Shown one piece after another: positions 1-9,413 of a stretch of 64,000 nt of DNA; the stretch's first letter is position 1; each line of letters begins with the position of its first letter. The notes under the pieces are model-generated. The model was given only the letters and a program-made list of their open reading frames with translations, ran no database searches and was not told the origin of the DNA. The position numbers and the translations under genes are program-made. This DNA comes from Pseudomonadota bacterium (lineage in GTDB: Bacteria; Pseudomonadota; Alphaproteobacteria; Rhodobacterales; Rhodobacteraceae), in NCBI GenBank assembly GCA_020161655.1, contig JAIUPC010000019.1, forward strand, positions 226,280 through 290,279, in the 5' to 3' direction.

Positions 1-2265
<2,265 letters not shown>

Positions 2266-2411
2266 TTAGGACGCCGGGCGGCATTGGTCCAGTGCCGGAC
2301 GAGCGGGACCGGCAGCCAACCCCGATGGCGCCCCACCCGAAAAGGCTGAAGGCAGCGCGATGGCTGCCCCCTACCCGTCATCCCTTCCCTCGGGCCGTCC
2401 TGCCAGCCGCC

Positions 2412-3122
2412 TCAGGCGACAGCAGCGCGCCGTGGCGCGTCGATCGGCGTCGGCTCGCGGAGCACATAGCCGCGGCCCCAGACCGTCTCGATGTAGTTGT
2501 CGCCACCGGTAGCCTCGGCGAGCTTCTTCCTGAGCTTGCAGATGAAGACGTCGATGATCTTCAGTTCCGGCTCATCCATGCCGCCGTAGAGATGGTTGAG
2601 GAACATCTCCTTCGTCAGCGTCGTGCCTTTCCTGAGGCTCAGGAGTTCCAGCATCTGGTATTCCTTGCCGGTCAGATGCACCGCCTGCCCGTCCGTCTCG
2701 ACTGTCTTGGCGTCGAGATTGACCGAGATCTTGCCGGTGTGGATCACCGATTGCGCATGGCCCTTGGAGCGGCGGATGATCGCGTGGATGCGCGCCACCA
2801 GCTCTTCCCGGTGGAAGGGCTTGGTCAGGTAGTCGTCCGCGCCGAAGCCGAAGCTTCTGACCTTGTTCTCGGTATCGTCGGTCCCGGTCAGGATCAGGAT
2901 CGGCGTCTCCACCCGCGCCATGCGCAACTGCCGCAAGACATCGTGCCCGGTCATGTCCGGCAGGTTGAGGTCGAGAAGAATGAGGTCGTAATCGTAAAGC
3001 TTCGCCAGATCGACGCCCTCCTCCCCAAGGTCCGTACAATAGACATTGAGGTTGGCATGGGTCAGCATCAGTTCGATGCTGCGTGACGTGGTCGGATCAT
3101 CCTCTATCAGCAGGATTCTCAT
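2412..3122 (-). CDS. ctrA: Cell-cycle response regulator CtrA
   Basis: This is a 236-residue OmpR-type response regulator. The receiver domain has acidic residues at E7, D8 and D9 and the phospho-acceptor at D51 ([10 protein letters not shown]). The C-terminal winged helix contains the highly conserved segment around [16 protein letters not shown] and ends with an alanine-rich tail. The sequence is characteristic of CtrA, which in Caulobacter controls replication and division and in Rhodobacterales controls motility, gene transfer agent production and stress genes. It is usually not essential in the latter group. The upstream region has a GANTC methylation site and a near-consensus CtrA box (listed separately), so cell-cycle-linked autoregulation is likely. 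sciP, encoding a known CtrA inhibitor, lies directly upstream. Confidence 0.97.
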   Translation of the reverse strand: MRILLIEDDPTTSRSIELMLTHANLNVYCTDLGEEGVDLAKLYDYDLILLDLNLPDMTGHDVLRQLRMARVETPILILTGTDDTENKVRSFGFGADDYLTKPFHREELVARIHAIIRRSKGHAQSVIHTGKISVNLDAKTVETDGQAVHLTGKEYQMLELLSLRKGTTLTKEMFLNHLYGGMDEPELKIIDVFICKLRKKLAEATGGDNYIETVWGRGYVLREPTPIDAPRRAAVA

Positions 3123-3173
3123 CTGGCGTACTCCGCATTAATCCCTCGATCACCCTGACCTTCGCCGACATTG

Positions 3174-3213
3174 GTTAACCACAAGTTACTGGCGCAACGG
3201 TCTTTCGTGAATC
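3174..3213 (-). promoter_or_regulatory. Putative ctrA control region: CtrA box and GANTC site
   Basis: Read on the minus strand, GTAA, seven bases, then TTAAC occupies 3189-3174. This is one mismatch from the CtrA consensus TTAA-N7-TTAAC. About twenty bases further upstream is GATTC/GAATC (3209-3213), a GANTC target of the CcrM methyltransferase. In Caulobacter the ctrA promoters combine a GANTC site and CtrA boxes. The same combination here, 50-95 bases before the ctrA ATG, suggests similar autoregulation. No transcription start can be fixed from sequence alone. Confidence 0.55.
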
Positions 3214-3216
3214 TTC

Positions 3217-3495
3217 CTAAGGTTGTCGGTATCGCTGGATCGCGGTAACTTTAAGGCCCTTCTCGCCATGTTTTTCGACCGCCTCCTGCCAGAATCCGAA
3301 CTCCTCTTCCGACAGCGCGTAGCGCTCCAGAGCCTCCTTCAGCGGCAAGAGCCCGGCGGCCACGGCGCGCACCACCACGGCCTTGCGGCTGGCCACCCAG
3401 CGCCGGGTTTCCGGCGGTGGCAGGTCCGCCCGCGTCAGGATCGTGCCATCCGGCAGCGCAACGGCCCTTGGCCCGTCGATCTTCTTAAGGTACAT
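3217..3495 (-). CDS. sciP: SciP-type CtrA inhibitor (DUF1153)
   Basis: This 92-residue protein begins MYLKKIDGPRAVALPDGTIL and contains ADLPPPETRRWVASRKAVVV, the conserved core of the DUF1153 family. In Caulobacter, SciP binds the CtrA DNA-binding domain and stops it activating transcription. The central part (about 30-75) is a helix-turn-helix-like helical bundle. The start has a good ribosome-binding site (GAGGGG). The gene lies immediately upstream of ctrA in the same direction, with a gap of about 95 bases that carries the ctrA control elements. The family assignment is secure; the regulatory role is taken from Caulobacter. Confidence 0.92.
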   Translation of the reverse strand: MYLKKIDGPRAVALPDGTILTRADLPPPETRRWVASRKAVVVRAVAAGLLPLKEALERYALSEEEFGFWQEAVEKHGEKGLKVTAIQRYRQP

Positions 3496-3565
3496 GTCTC
3501 ACCCCTCGGCTTCACCCGGGCCAGAGCCTCGGGCACGCAGGCTTAAGGGCCGGTGAAACCGGAGA

Positions 3566-3593
3566 TTGTGAGTGCGTAGGATTTTCCTATATT
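3566..3593 (+). promoter_or_regulatory. Probable mnmA promoter
   Basis: TTGTGA (3566-3571) and TATATT (3588-3593) are separated by 16 bases and lie about 25 bases before the mnmA start. The spacer overlaps a 13-base inverted repeat, TAGGA-TTT-TCCTA (3577-3589), which could be an operator or could be chance. The -35 match is weak. Confidence 0.4.
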
Positions 3594-3618
3594 CCTAACG
3601 ATCCTGCCGGAGAGAGTG

Positions 3619-4764
3619 ATGGCGCTTGATGACACGAAGCTGAATTCGCTGGGCCTGCCCAAGGCCCCGGCCGATACGCGCGTCGTCGTTGCCATGTCGG
3701 GCGGCGTCGATTCATCCGTCGTGGCGGCAATGCTGAAGGACGAGGGCTACGATGTGGTCGGCGTCACCTTGCAGCTTTACGACCACGGCGCGGCGCTGGC
3801 GAAAAAGGGCGCCTGCTGCGCCGGGCAGGACATCCACGACGCCCGCCGCGTGGCCGAGGCGATGGGTTTCCCGCATTACGTCCTCGACTATGAAAACATG
3901 TTCCGCGAGGCGGTGATCGAGGAATTTGCCGATGCCTATCTTGCCGGCGCGACCCCGGTGCCCTGCATCCGCTGCAACGAAAGGGTGAAGTTCAAGGACC
4001 TCCTCGCCACCGCGAAGGAGCTGGATGCCGACTGCATGGCGACCGGCCACTACATCCAGCGGAAACTCGGCGCTTACGGACCGGAACTCCATTCCGCCGC
4101 CGATCCGAACCGCGACCAGTCCTATTTCCTCTTCTCGACGACGCCGGAACAGCTGGCCTATCTGCGCTTCCCGCTCGGGTCGCTGGCCTCCAAGGCCGAA
4201 ACGCGCGCGCTTGCCGCGAAATACGGGCTTTCCGTCGCCGACAAGCCCGACAGCCAGGACATCTGCTTTGTCCCGAACGGCAATTACGCGAGCGTCATCG
4301 AGAAGCTGCGTCCCGGCGCCGCCGATCCCGGCGAGATCGTGGACCTCGACGGCAATGTCCTTGGGAGCCATCGCGGCGTGATTCACTACACGATCGGCCA
4401 GCGCCGCGGTCTTGGCATCGGCGGGCTTGGCGACAACCCGCTTTATGTCGTGAGGCTCGACCCCGACAGCCGCCGGGTGATCGTCGGCCCGAAGGAGGCG
4501 CTGGAAACCCGCATGGTCCCGGTGCGCGAGATCAACTGGCTTGGCGATGCGCCCTTCGACAGCCGGCCGGAATGGCAGGCGAATGTCCGCATCCGCTCCA
4601 CCCGCGCGCCCCGCCCTGCGGTGATCCGGCCCCTGTCGCCGACCACCGCCGAGGTCGAGCTTCTCGACCCCGAGGAGGGCGTCAGCCCCGGACAGGCTTG
4701 CGTCTTCTACGAACAGGGCGGCAGCCGCATCCTCGGCGGCGGCTGGATCTGGCGCGGCTACTGA
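3619..4764 (+). CDS. mnmA: tRNA-specific 2-thiouridylase MnmA
   Basis: MnmA activates U34 of Lys, Glu and Gln tRNAs with ATP and inserts sulfur delivered by the Tus relay or a cysteine desulfurase. The PP-loop motif AMSGGVDSS is at about residues 25-33. The expected pair of catalytic cysteines is present: C119 in IRCNERVKF and C216 in [11 protein letters not shown]. At 381 residues the protein is full length. A GTG at 3616 is also possible, but the ATG at 3619 sits at a better distance from GGAGAG. It is divergent from sciP and stands alone, followed by a convergent GH19-type gene. Confidence 0.95.
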   Translation: MALDDTKLNSLGLPKAPADTRVVVAMSGGVDSSVVAAMLKDEGYDVVGVTLQLYDHGAALAKKGACCAGQDIHDARRVAEAMGFPHYVLDYENMFREAVIEEFADAYLAGATPVPCIRCNERVKFKDLLATAKELDADCMATGHYIQRKLGAYGPELHSAADPNRDQSYFLFSTTPEQLAYLRFPLGSLASKAETRALAAKYGLSVADKPDSQDICFVPNGNYASVIEKLRPGAADPGEIVDLDGNVLGSHRGVIHYTIGQRRGLGIGGLGDNPLYVVRLDPDSRRVIVGPKEALETRMVPVREINWLGDAPFDSRPEWQANVRIRSTRAPRPAVIRPLSPTTAEVELLDPEEGVSPGQACVFYEQGGSRILGGGWIWRGY

Positions 4765-4772
4765 CCGCCGCC

Positions 4773-5396
4773 TCAGTCGCCCGTCGTGTAGGAGATCGCG
4801 CGGTAATAGTCCGTGGCGTAGGTCGCGATCAGATCGGCCTTGTCGAGGCCATTGATCACTCTGCGCGCGTTCTTCCAGTCCTGCCGGACCCCGGAAATGT
4901 AGTCCTCAAGCTTCTTGCCCGTGAACGTCCCCCGGATCGACCCTTCGAAGATGATCGGGATCGCGATGTTCAGTTGCAGAACCTTGTCGGCCATCGCCCT
5001 TGAACTGGTCAGATCGGTTTTCAGCTCGTTCTGCCAGAAGGCATAATTCGCGCGCCCGGTCAGTTGCACGAAGCCGCGGCCATGAAACAGGACCCCATCA
5101 CCCTTGGCGATGTTGCCAAGGGTCCGCGCCACCCCGGGGCGGAAGCCGTCGCTGTCGTACATCTGGAAGAAATACCTGTCGCCGCCGTATTCCTTGGTCG
5201 GTCGGAAGGTCCGGTCGACCTCATGATGCGCAGTGGCAAGGATATAGGCCAGCCAGCGGTCGTCCTTGGTGGCGTGGTTGGTTTCCCAATAGTCGAGAAA
5301 GGCCGTCAGGCCGTCGACCTGAGCCTGTCGCAGCGACCCGCCAAAGAGCGTCAGCCGCGCGGAATCGAAGAAGAATGGTCTGTTGATCCTGCTCAT
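4773..5396 (-). CDS. GH19 chitinase/lysozyme-like protein
   Basis: This 207-residue protein has no signal peptide. The fold is recognisable from HHEVDRTFRPTKEYGG (about 60-72), which contains candidate catalytic glutamates, and from FHGRGFVQLTGRANY, typical of phage-type glycoside hydrolase family 19 endolysins and of predicted chitinases (COG3179). It would cleave peptidoglycan or chitin beta-1,4 bonds. The ATG at 5396 is preceded by GGGAG; a TTG three bases earlier is less likely. No holin, spanin or phage structural genes are nearby, so this is a single-gene insertion or a domesticated endolysin. It is convergent with mnmA, leaving only 8 bases between the stops. Activity is inferred from family only. 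Confidence 0.75.
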   Translation of the reverse strand: MSRINRPFFFDSARLTLFGGSLRQAQVDGLTAFLDYWETNHATKDDRWLAYILATAHHEVDRTFRPTKEYGGDRYFFQMYDSDGFRPGVARTLGNIAKGDGVLFHGRGFVQLTGRANYAFWQNELKTDLTSSRAMADKVLQLNIAIPIIFEGSIRGTFTGKKLEDYISGVRQDWKNARRVINGLDKADLIATYATDYYRAISYTTGD

Positions 5397-5504
5397 CAAA
5401 ATGACTCCCGGATAAATGAACTGTCGGCTCGAAAAATCGGTCGTGCCGGCAATGCCTCAGCCTAGCAAAAAACCATGTCGCTGTCGCGTGGGTTTCCCTG
5501 ACTG

Positions 5505-6647
5505 TCAGAGATGCGCCAGGACCGAGCGTGCCGCGCGAAGGCCCGGCGCCTCGCCTCCTGCACCAAGCCGCTCCATCGTCGTCTCCATCGCCGCGAACTG
5601 GCGTTCGCGCGCGTCCTTATCGTCGATGAGCGCCATCAGCGCATGGGAGATCGGCCCCGGCTGGCAGGCGGGGCCGAGGTATTCCGGCACGGCGCGAGTA
5701 TCGGAAACGATGTTGACAAGCGTCACCGTGTCGATGAGTGCCGCGCGCTTCATCATCCACCAGGTCAGGCGATTGAAGTCATGGGCAATGACCATCGGCA
5801 CCCGGTTCGCCGCGAGTTCAAGGCTGACCGTGCCGGAGGCCGCAAGCGCGAGGTCGGCGGCGGCGAAGGCGCGGGCCTTGTCCTCTGGCGTTTCCACCAC
5901 CAAGGGCGCGACTTTCCAGCGCGCGGCAAGGTCGCGCACCACGCCCGCGACGCCGCGCACGGTGGGCAGCACAACCCTGAGGTCGGGCACCCTATCCCTG
6001 AGCCGCGCGATGGCTTCCTCGAACCGGGGCGCAAGGCGCGTGACCTCGCCGCGCCGCGATCCCGGCAGGCAGAGGAGAACCGGCTGGCGCGGGCCGATGG
6101 AATGGGTCTCGCGGAAAGCCTCGGCCTCTGCCGGTGCGGCGCGCGTCTCAGCCACGACCGGATGGCCGACGAAGTCGCAGGTCATGCCGGCGGCTTCCAT
6201 ATAGGGCGGCTCGAAGGGGAAGAGCGCCAGCACATGGTCAATGACCAGCGCCATCTTTGCCGCGCGACCGGGACGCCAGGCCCAGACCGTCGGCGCAACA
6301 TAATGGATCGTGCGCTGACGAGGGTTCACCTCGCGCACGAGGCGGGCGACGCGCAGGCAGAAATCGGGGCTGTCGATGGTGATGAGCGCGTCGGGCTTAA
6401 GCTTGAGGACCGCCTCGGCGGTTTCCTTCAGGCGGCGCTTGAGGTCGAGGTACTTCGGCAGGATCTCAATGAGACCCATGACCGACAGCTCTTCCATCGG
6501 GAAAAGGCTTTGCAACCCCTCTGCCGCCATCTTCGGCCCGCCGACGCCGTGGAACTCCACCCCCGGCGCAAGAGACTTCAGCCCGGCCATGAGAGCTGCG
6601 CCGAGCGCATCGCCCGAAGCCTCACCTGCGATGAGGAACAGTTTCAT
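5505..6647 (-). CDS. lpxB: Lipid-A-disaccharide synthase LpxB
   Basis: LpxB joins UDP-diacylglucosamine and lipid X to make the beta-1,6 disaccharide of lipid A at the inner face of the cytoplasmic membrane. The protein is 380 residues, normal for the GT19 family. It starts MKLFLIAGEASGDALGAALM with the GEASGD signature and contains HYVAPTVWAWRPGRA and LCLPGSRRGEV, which are family blocks. Its ATG overlaps the lpxI stop by four bases (ATGA), so it is the coupled last gene of the lpx end of the envelope cluster. Confidence 0.97.
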   Translation of the reverse strand: MKLFLIAGEASGDALGAALMAGLKSLAPGVEFHGVGGPKMAAEGLQSLFPMEELSVMGLIEILPKYLDLKRRLKETAEAVLKLKPDALITIDSPDFCLRVARLVREVNPRQRTIHYVAPTVWAWRPGRAAKMALVIDHVLALFPFEPPYMEAAGMTCDFVGHPVVAETRAAPAEAEAFRETHSIGPRQPVLLCLPGSRRGEVTRLAPRFEEAIARLRDRVPDLRVVLPTVRGVAGVVRDLAARWKVAPLVVETPEDKARAFAAADLALAASGTVSLELAANRVPMVIAHDFNRLTWWMMKRAALIDTVTLVNIVSDTRAVPEYLGPACQPGPISHALMALIDDKDARERQFAAMETTMERLGAGGEAPGLRAARSVLAHL

Positions 6648-7468
6648 GGCTCCCGCGCCCAGAGGAAAAGGCCGCTCGCCTCAGCCTCTGCCTGCGCAAC
6701 CTTGCGGTCAAGAAGGATCGCGCCGCCGGCTTCCCAGACGATCCCGGCCAGACCGGCGCGGGCGGCGGCGCGCACGGTCTCGGGGCCGAGGGTCGGACAG
6801 TCAAAGCGGCGGTCCTGCCCCGGCTTCGGCGCCTTGTAGAAGACGCCCTTCGCGCCGTTCGGATTGGTCCTCAGCCCGCCGCAGCTTGCGGCCACGAAGC
6901 CGAGCATGGCGTCGGTCCCCGGCAAGGTCTCGATGGCAAGGCAGAGACGCTGCGCCACCACCGCGCCCTGCCCGATGTCGAGCGGCCCGAGGGCTTTCAC
7001 GATCTCCGCCGCGCGCTCTGCATCATTGCGGTCGGCATCCGTCGGCGCGCCGCAGAGGATGCCCGGCCCCGGCACGAGGTCGGGGGCGATCTCCTCGGCG
7101 CCCACGACTTCCATGTCCCAATCCTCGAAAATCGCGGCAACGGCACGCAACACGGCATCGTCGCCGGTCTGCATGGCGCCGACGATGCGCGGCACCAAGG
7201 CCGCCGTTTGCGGATCGAAAAGCTCAGGCTCGATGCGCGGCCGGCGGATCGCACCGGCAAAGACCACCCGGGTGACGCCCTGCGCCACGAGATGGTCGAG
7301 AAACGGCACCAGCCGCTCGATGCGGAAACTGATCGGCGTATCATCCGGCAGATCGGGCGGAAAGCCGTCGAGGCTGCCGACGACATAGGGCGCACCCGCC
7401 GCCTTAAGCGCCGCAACCAGATGAACCGGCAGACCACCCTGGCCGGCAATGACCGCTGTCACGCTCAT
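6644..7468 (-). CDS. lpxI: UDP-2,3-diacylglucosamine pyrophosphatase LpxI
   Basis: LpxI hydrolyses UDP-2,3-diacylglucosamine to lipid X; it is the alphaproteobacterial replacement for LpxH. The 274-residue protein starts MSVTAVIAGQGGLPVHL and ends with the family block KAPKPGQDRRFDCPTLGPETV, which carries the conserved acidic residues of the catalytic C-terminal domain. The frame stays open far upstream through lpxA, but the ATG at 7468 overlaps the lpxA stop (ATGA) and starts the conserved protein. It lies between lpxA and lpxB, the usual order in this family. Confidence 0.95.
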   Translation of the reverse strand: MSVTAVIAGQGGLPVHLVAALKAAGAPYVVGSLDGFPPDLPDDTPISFRIERLVPFLDHLVAQGVTRVVFAGAIRRPRIEPELFDPQTAALVPRIVGAMQTGDDAVLRAVAAIFEDWDMEVVGAEEIAPDLVPGPGILCGAPTDADRNDAERAAEIVKALGPLDIGQGAVVAQRLCLAIETLPGTDAMLGFVAASCGGLRTNPNGAKGVFYKAPKPGQDRRFDCPTLGPETVRAAARAGLAGIVWEAGGAILLDRKVAQAEAEASGLFLWAREP

Positions 7469-8259
7469 CGCGGGGTCAGGAACGAACGATCCGAAGGGCC
7501 GAGGATGAAATCGAGCGCCTCGCGCACCAGCGCAGAGTCGCTGCCCTTTTCGGCGGCGGCGCGGGCGGTTTCGCGGAAGGTGCCGCCACCGAGCGCATCG
7601 AGAAGCTCGCGCAGCGCCGCGATGTCGGACCGCCCCGCCCCGCGCCGCTTCAGCCCGACGAGGTTCAGCCCGTCGAGCGCGCCGCGCGGCCCCTGCACCA
7701 ACCCGTGCGGGATCACATCCGCCGTCACCATCGTCACCGCGCCGATCATGGCACCACGCCCGATGCGGACGAACTGATGGACGCCGGAGAGGCCACCGAT
7801 GATCACCTCGTCCTCCAGCACGCAATGCCCGGCAAGGGCGGCGTTGTTGACGAGGATCACGTGATTGCCGATCTGGCAGTCATGGGCGACATGGCTCCCC
7901 GCCATGAAAAGCCCGTCATCGCCCACCCGCGTAACGCCGCCACCGCCTTCGGTTCCGGTGTTCATGGTCACGTTTTCGCGGATGCGGTTCCGCGCACCGA
8001 TGACAAGGCGGGTCGCTTCGCCCCGGAACTTCAGGTCCTGGGGAATTTCGCCCAGAGTCGTGAAGGGAAAGACCACGGTGTCGTCGCCGACCTCGGTCTG
8101 GCCCGTCACCACGACATGGGATTTCAGCTCCACCCCCCGGCCAAGCACGACCTTCGGCCCGACGATGCAGAACGGCCCGATCCGGCAGTCCGGCCCGATC
8201 ACCGCGCCCGGCTCGATCACGGCGGAAGGGTGGATCTGCGCGCTCATGTCTGAAGACAT
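7465..8259 (-). CDS. lpxA: UDP-GlcNAc O-acyltransferase LpxA
   Basis: LpxA carries out the first step of lipid A synthesis, transferring a 3-hydroxyacyl chain from ACP to UDP-GlcNAc. The N-terminal two thirds is a left-handed beta-helix of hexapeptide repeats (PSAVIEPGAVIGPDCRIGP and so on). The segment NNAALAGHC contains the catalytic histidine, followed by the helical C-terminal domain. I chose the ATG at 8259 (264 residues) because AGGGA lies about seven bases upstream; an internal ATG at 8247 lacks a ribosome-binding site. The gene begins two bases after fabZ ends and overlaps lpxI at its 3' end. Confidence 0.95.
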   Translation of the reverse strand: MSSDMSAQIHPSAVIEPGAVIGPDCRIGPFCIVGPKVVLGRGVELKSHVVVTGQTEVGDDTVVFPFTTLGEIPQDLKFRGEATRLVIGARNRIRENVTMNTGTEGGGGVTRVGDDGLFMAGSHVAHDCQIGNHVILVNNAALAGHCVLEDEVIIGGLSGVHQFVRIGRGAMIGAVTMVTADVIPHGLVQGPRGALDGLNLVGLKRRGAGRSDIAALRELLDALGGGTFRETARAAAEKGSDSALVREALDFILGPSDRSFLTPR

Positions 8260-8261
8260 CG

Positions 8262-8720
8262 TCAGTCCCTGAGGTCCATCATGGCGACGATCTCGGCCTC
8301 GCAGCACATTTCGCCGTTCACCTTGGCCTCGCCGTGGAATTTCCAGATCTTGCCGCCGCCGCGCTTGACCGTCATGTGCAGCATCAGCACGTCGCCCGGC
8401 ACCACCATGCGGCGGAAGCGGCAACTGTCGATGCTGAGGAAATAGGTCAGGAGGTCACGCCCGACCACATCCATCGAGATGCCGACCAGAACCGCCGCCG
8501 CCTGCGCCATCGCCTCGACAACGAGGACGCCGGGCATGATCGGCTTGGCCGGGAAATGGCCCTGGAAATGCGGCTCGTTGAAGGTCACGTTCTTGACGCC
8601 GACGCAGCCCTTGTCCCTGGCGATATCGACAACCTTGTCGATCAGGAGAAACGGATACCGGTGCGGAATGATCCGCTGGATGAGGTCGAGATCGGCCTCG
8701 GTGATAGCAGCGTCGGTCAT
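8262..8720 (-). CDS. fabZ: 3-hydroxyacyl-ACP dehydratase FabZ
   Basis: FabZ dehydrates 3-hydroxyacyl-ACP in fatty acid elongation and shares this substrate pool with LpxA. The 152-residue hot-dog-fold protein has the catalytic pair H55 ([11 protein letters not shown]) and E69 ([10 protein letters not shown]). The start is supported by a strong AAGGAG. It lies directly upstream of lpxA with a two-base gap, an arrangement that is conserved widely in Gram-negative bacteria. Confidence 0.97.
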   Translation of the reverse strand: MTDAAITEADLDLIQRIIPHRYPFLLIDKVVDIARDKGCVGVKNVTFNEPHFQGHFPAKPIMPGVLVVEAMAQAAAVLVGISMDVVGRDLLTYFLSIDSCRFRRMVVPGDVLMLHMTVKRGGGKIWKFHGEAKVNGEMCCEAEIVAMMDLRD

Positions 8721-8789
8721 TCTCGCTCCTTCCGCAGTGCTTCGGCGATAGCTAGCAACTCGCCCACCCTAGGGCAAGCTTGTCGGGGG

Positions 8790-9413
8790 TCAGTTGCCAC
8801 CGTTCGCGCCGGGTGCGGGCGCAGGAGCAGGCTGCGGCACGGGTGCAGGTGCCGGTTCGGGCGCGGGATCGTCGGCATTCTCGCCGGCGCCGAGCTTGGC
8901 GTCGATGCTCGCGATCATGTCGTCGGTGACGTCGATCGAATCCGCCGAAACGAAGATCGCGCGGGAATCCAGCACCACCACCGCGCCGCGTTCGCGAAGA
9001 ACCTCGCCCATCACAGGCAGTGCGGCGGCATAGAAGCGCTGCCGTTCGGCGTCGGAAATCCGCCCGATCGACCGGGCCTTGGCCTCCTGCGCGCTCCGCA
9101 ACTCGACGACGCGGGCGTCGAAGGCGTCGGCAGCCTTGCGAAAAGCCTCCGGGTCCATCGTCGGCCGGGCGTCCGTCAGCGCCCGTTCCTCGGCGACGAG
9201 ATTCGCCTCAAGCTCGCGGTTCTCTGCCGCGAGGCTGGCCGAGATGTCGGCAAGGTGCTGGGCCGCACGCTTTCCCCAAGCCGATTCATTGTAGAGCCGG
9301 TCTTGATTGATGGCGAGGATCGCACTGGCGAGCGGCGGCGTCTCTGTCTGGGCAAGCGAAGACGCGGCGCCCGTCATAAGCGCCGCGGCCAGACATGCCA
9401 AAAGGATGCGCAT
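8790..9413 (-). CDS. skp: Periplasmic OMP chaperone, Skp/OmpH family
   Basis: This 207-residue protein has a signal peptide (MRILLACLAAALMTGAASSLA, cleavage near residue 22). A long helical segment follows, rich in charged residues and alanine, as expected for the Skp tentacles that cradle unfolded outer-membrane proteins. The C-terminus is an unusual Pro-Ala-Glu tail (about residues 180-207) absent from E. coli Skp but common in this bacterial family. The start codon overlaps the bamA stop by one base (TGATG). Its place between bamA and fabZ is the classic one. Confidence 0.9.
   Translation of the reverse strand: MRILLACLAAALMTGAASSLAQTETPPLASAILAINQDRLYNESAWGKRAAQHLADISASLAAENRELEANLVAEERALTDARPTMDPEAFRKAADAFDARVVELRSAQEAKARSIGRISDAERQRFYAAALPVMGEVLRERGAVVVLDSRAIFVSADSIDVTDDMIASIDAKLGAGENADDPAPEPAPAPVPQPAPAPAPGANGGN

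Noticed and set aside
5511-6839. A 442-codon plus-strand frame antisense to lpxB
   Set aside because: No recognisable domain; lpxB on the other strand is unambiguous.
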